DNA from: Candidatus Brockarchaeota archaeon
GTDB lineage: Archaea; Thermoproteota; EX4484-205; DTQO01
Length of the DNA stretch: 6,862 bases
Assembly: GCA_017601265.1 (NCBI GenBank)
Contig: JAFNJA010000111.1
Location: forward strand, 1-6,862
Direction: 5' to 3'
Every line of letters begins with the position of its first letter. Within the stretch, counting starts at the first letter, position 1. The translations under genes were made by a program, and so were the position numbers. Positions 5,291 through 6,862 of the stretch are shown one piece after another. Below the pieces are notes generated by a model. That model made no database searches and was not told where the DNA came from. It saw nothing but the letters and a program-made list of their open reading frames with translations.

Positions 5291-6286
5291 TTGAAGGCCG
5301 CGCTGCACGTTGGCAAAGAGAGGGTCGAGGTCCGCGAAATCCCGATCCCGAGCTTGGAAGAAGACGAGTGCCTCGTCAAGGTAGAGGCTTGCGGAATCTG
5401 CGGCTCGGACAGGTGGTGGCTTGGCGAAGAATTGGCACGCGAAGTCCAAGGGCACGAGATCTCCGGAACGGTAGCAGAGGTTGGCGAAGGGGTCGCCCGG
5501 TGGCGGGTCGGAGACAGGGTTGTAGTTTACGCGGTTTTAGGGTGCGGAGAGTGCGAGCCTTGCATGCGGGGTATGGATCCTTACTGCCTCCGAGGCCCGA
5601 GGAGCGTCTGCGGGGGATTCGCGGAGTACGCCAAGGCAAAAGCTCGCTGCCTCCTTCCCCTCGACCCTTCGATCGACTTCGTGACGGGGTGCCTCTTGAC
5701 TGACAACGTCGGGACGCCGATGCGCGCTTTGGCGAGGGGCAAGATACCCGAGGGCGGGACCGTGGCCGTGTGGGGGCTGGGGCCACTAGGCCTCGTAGCT
5801 TTGCAGGGCGCGAAGGCGCTGGGCGCGGGCAAGGTGATCGCCCTCGACCCGGTCCTGAAAAGGCGTGAGGTCGCCCGGGCTCTTGGGGCCGACATCGTCC
5901 TGGATCCTTCGGGCGTGGATTTCAGGAAGGTGGCCCTCGAAAACACCAACGGTTACGGCGTCGACCTTTCGCTGTGCACAGTGAGAGACGACCACGTAGC
6001 GGAGGACGCGGCGAGCATCGTGCGCCGGAACGGTTGGTTCGTGAGCGCCGCGGGAAGGGCTCCGATAGGGGGAGAATTCGAGATATACGCTTCCGGGGTA
6101 TGGTACTTCGCGAAGTCGGATTACGCCCCAAACGTGGAACTCGTAAAGGGCGGGCTCATCGATCTCAAACCCATCGTCACGCACACCTTCCCCTTGGAAA
6201 GGATCCAGGAAGCTTTCGCGACCAGGTTCAAAAAAGCCGACCAAGCCATCAAGGTAGTGGTGACCAAGGCGAGCTCGGCCGGCTGA
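5291..6286 (+). CDS. Zinc-dependent medium-chain dehydrogenase (alcohol/polyol/sugar dehydrogenase)
   Basis: A 331-residue medium-chain dehydrogenase that oxidises an alcohol or polyol to the carbonyl using NAD(P). The catalytic-zinc site is complete: C37 in CGICGSD, then H55 and E56 in GHE. The structural-zinc lobe has all four cysteines, C85, C88, C91 and C99 (GCGECEPCMRGMDPYC). The Rossmann motif is VWGLGPLGLVA at 160-170, and strand beta2 ends in VIALDP with D186, which normally selects NAD over NADP. The order GroES-like domain, nucleotide-binding domain, C-terminal return (KPIVTHTFPLERIQEAF) is standard for the threonine/sorbitol/glucose dehydrogenase branch. The start is TTG at 5291: no ATG fits, and KAALHVG is the usual first strand of the family (M-KA-x-x). 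Together with the Gfo/Idh/MocA gene it converges on (34-base gap) and the nearby isomerase, a sugar or polyol substrate is more likely than a simple alcohol. Family certain, substrate unknown. Confidence 0.93.
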   Translation: MKAALHVGKERVEVREIPIPSLEEDECLVKVEACGICGSDRWWLGEELAREVQGHEISGTVAEVGEGVARWRVGDRVVVYAVLGCGECEPCMRGMDPYCLRGPRSVCGGFAEYAKAKARCLLPLDPSIDFVTGCLLTDNVGTPMRALARGKIPEGGTVAVWGLGPLGLVALQGAKALGAGKVIALDPVLKRREVARALGADIVLDPSGVDFRKVALENTNGYGVDLSLCTVRDDHVAEDAASIVRRNGWFVSAAGRAPIGGEFEIYASGVWYFAKSDYAPNVELVKGGLIDLKPIVTHTFPLERIQEAFATRFKKADQAIKVVVTKASSAG

Positions 6287-6320
6287 ACCTGCCCGGCGTT
6301 CCGCTTCCGGCGGTGCCCAT

Positions 6321-6862
6321 TCAATACCTGGGCAGGGGAAGCTTGACGGGCTTTCCTTGGAGCGCCGACTGGTAGACAGCGGTAACGACTTCGACGGTCC
6401 TGAGTGCGCTCTCGCCCGTCACGATAGGATCGCGGTCCTCCAATATCGAGTCGACGAAGTCCCTGCATTGCAGCGGATGCGGGTCTCCCCGGACGGCCAG
6501 CGTGTCCTTCTCCAACGTCTCCCCGGCTTCCTTCTCGACCTTGCCGCCAACCGCTATAGTGAGCTCCTCGCCCGCCAGGGAGGCCAACCCCTCGGTCCCG
6601 TAGATCGATATCCTCGTCTCCTGCATCTCCCTCGGCGCGCACGTCGTGCATACAACGTAACCAACCGCCCCGTTCTTAAACCGCATCAACGCCGCGCAGA
6701 AATCCTCGGCCTGTATCGTGTGCCCGACCGTCGAGTATTGGCCGTAAACGGTTTCTACGTCCCCCATCATCCAGAGGAGCTGGTCTACGGTGTGTATTCC
6801 CTGGTTGGCCAGGGAACCTCCGCCTTCGCCGAACCACGTGCCCTTCCACATCTCGACTTCCT
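6321..6862 (-). CDS. Gfo/Idh/MocA-family oxidoreductase, C-terminal half (5' end outside window)
   Basis: About 180 residues from the C-terminal half of a Gfo/Idh/MocA dehydrogenase. The frame continues to the window edge (reads EVEMWKGTW), so the N-terminal Rossmann domain and the conserved EKP Lys are beyond it; the ATG at 6851 is internal. The diagnostic segment is WKGTWFGEGGGSLANQGIH, followed by TVDQLLWMMGDVETVYG; its His is the family's conserved active-site or substrate-binding residue. The beta-sheet section with EDFCAALMRFKNGAVG and ISIYGTEGLASL matches the 'D-xxxxxxxxxGAxG...GTxG' region of the fold. The end, ESALRTVEVVTAVYQSALQGKPVKLPL, is the usual C-terminal helix (SGxxAlxxvelvxAxxxSaxxGrpVxLP). 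Members oxidise or reduce sugars, inositols and amino-sugars with NAD(P), often as 3-keto chemistry. It converges with the Zn dehydrogenase. Substrate not assignable. Confidence 0.92.
   Translation of the reverse strand, partial: EVEMWKGTWFGEGGGSLANQGIHTVDQLLWMMGDVETVYGQYSTVGHTIQAEDFCAALMRFKNGAVGYVVCTTCAPREMQETRISIYGTEGLASLAGEELTIAVGGKVEKEAGETLEKDTLAVRGDPHPLQCRDFVDSILEDRDPIVTGESALRTVEVVTAVYQSALQGKPVKLPLPRY

Noticed and set aside
1..6862. CRISPR arrays, insertion sequences, integrase sites, defence or toxin-antitoxin genes
   Set aside because: No regularly spaced direct repeats, terminal inverted repeats, transposase or nuclease motifs were seen on either strand.

Overview
The window looks like a piece of a moderately GC-rich archaeal genome. 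The main reasons are a form III (archaeal-type) RuBisCO large subunit at the left edge, heavy use of AGG for Arg and frequent ATA for Ile despite the GC-rich composition, and AT-rich TATA-like boxes about 28-42 bases upstream of most starts, with few good Shine-Dalgarno sites (leaderless or nearly leaderless transcripts). No gene here fixes the phylum; a Thermoproteota-type lineage is a guess.

Layout, left to right. (1) 1-625: C-terminal two thirds of a form III RuBisCO, + strand, cut by the window edge. (2) 775-1554: M55-family D-aminopeptidase (DppA-like), + strand. (3) About 1592-1879: a decayed thioredoxin gene, + strand, spread over three frames and lacking the second active-site cysteine. 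(4) 1951-2526: flavin reductase-like FMN-binding split-barrel protein, + strand, with its own TATA box. (5) 2555-2884: small single-domain cupin, - strand, convergent with the flavoprotein. (6) About 3043-3310: remnant of the C-terminal end of a DUF4038/apiosidase-type glycoside hydrolase, - strand, with one further frameshift in a G run. (7) 3427-4275: sugar phosphate isomerase/epimerase-like TIM barrel, + strand. (8) 4449-5189: alpha/beta hydrolase of the dienelactone hydrolase type, - strand. (9) 5291-6286: zinc-dependent medium-chain alcohol/polyol dehydrogenase, + strand, divergent from the hydrolase. (10) 6321-6862: C-terminal half of a Gfo/Idh/MocA oxidoreductase, - strand, cut by the right edge.

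How the genes may work together. Orientation changes repeatedly and most genes seem to have their own promoter, so this is not one operon. The right half (glycoside hydrolase remnant, xylose-isomerase-like barrel, Zn polyol dehydrogenase, Gfo/Idh/MocA oxidoreductase, cupin) has the make-up of an oxidative sugar/polyol catabolism island. The RuBisCO would act in the archaeal AMP/nucleoside pathway. That functional link is inference.

The most noteworthy observations are the two gene remnants. Both are invisible to simple ORF calling because the homology is split across frames or the N-terminus is missing. I found no CRISPR array, IS element, tRNA or rRNA, and no convincing undescribed system.
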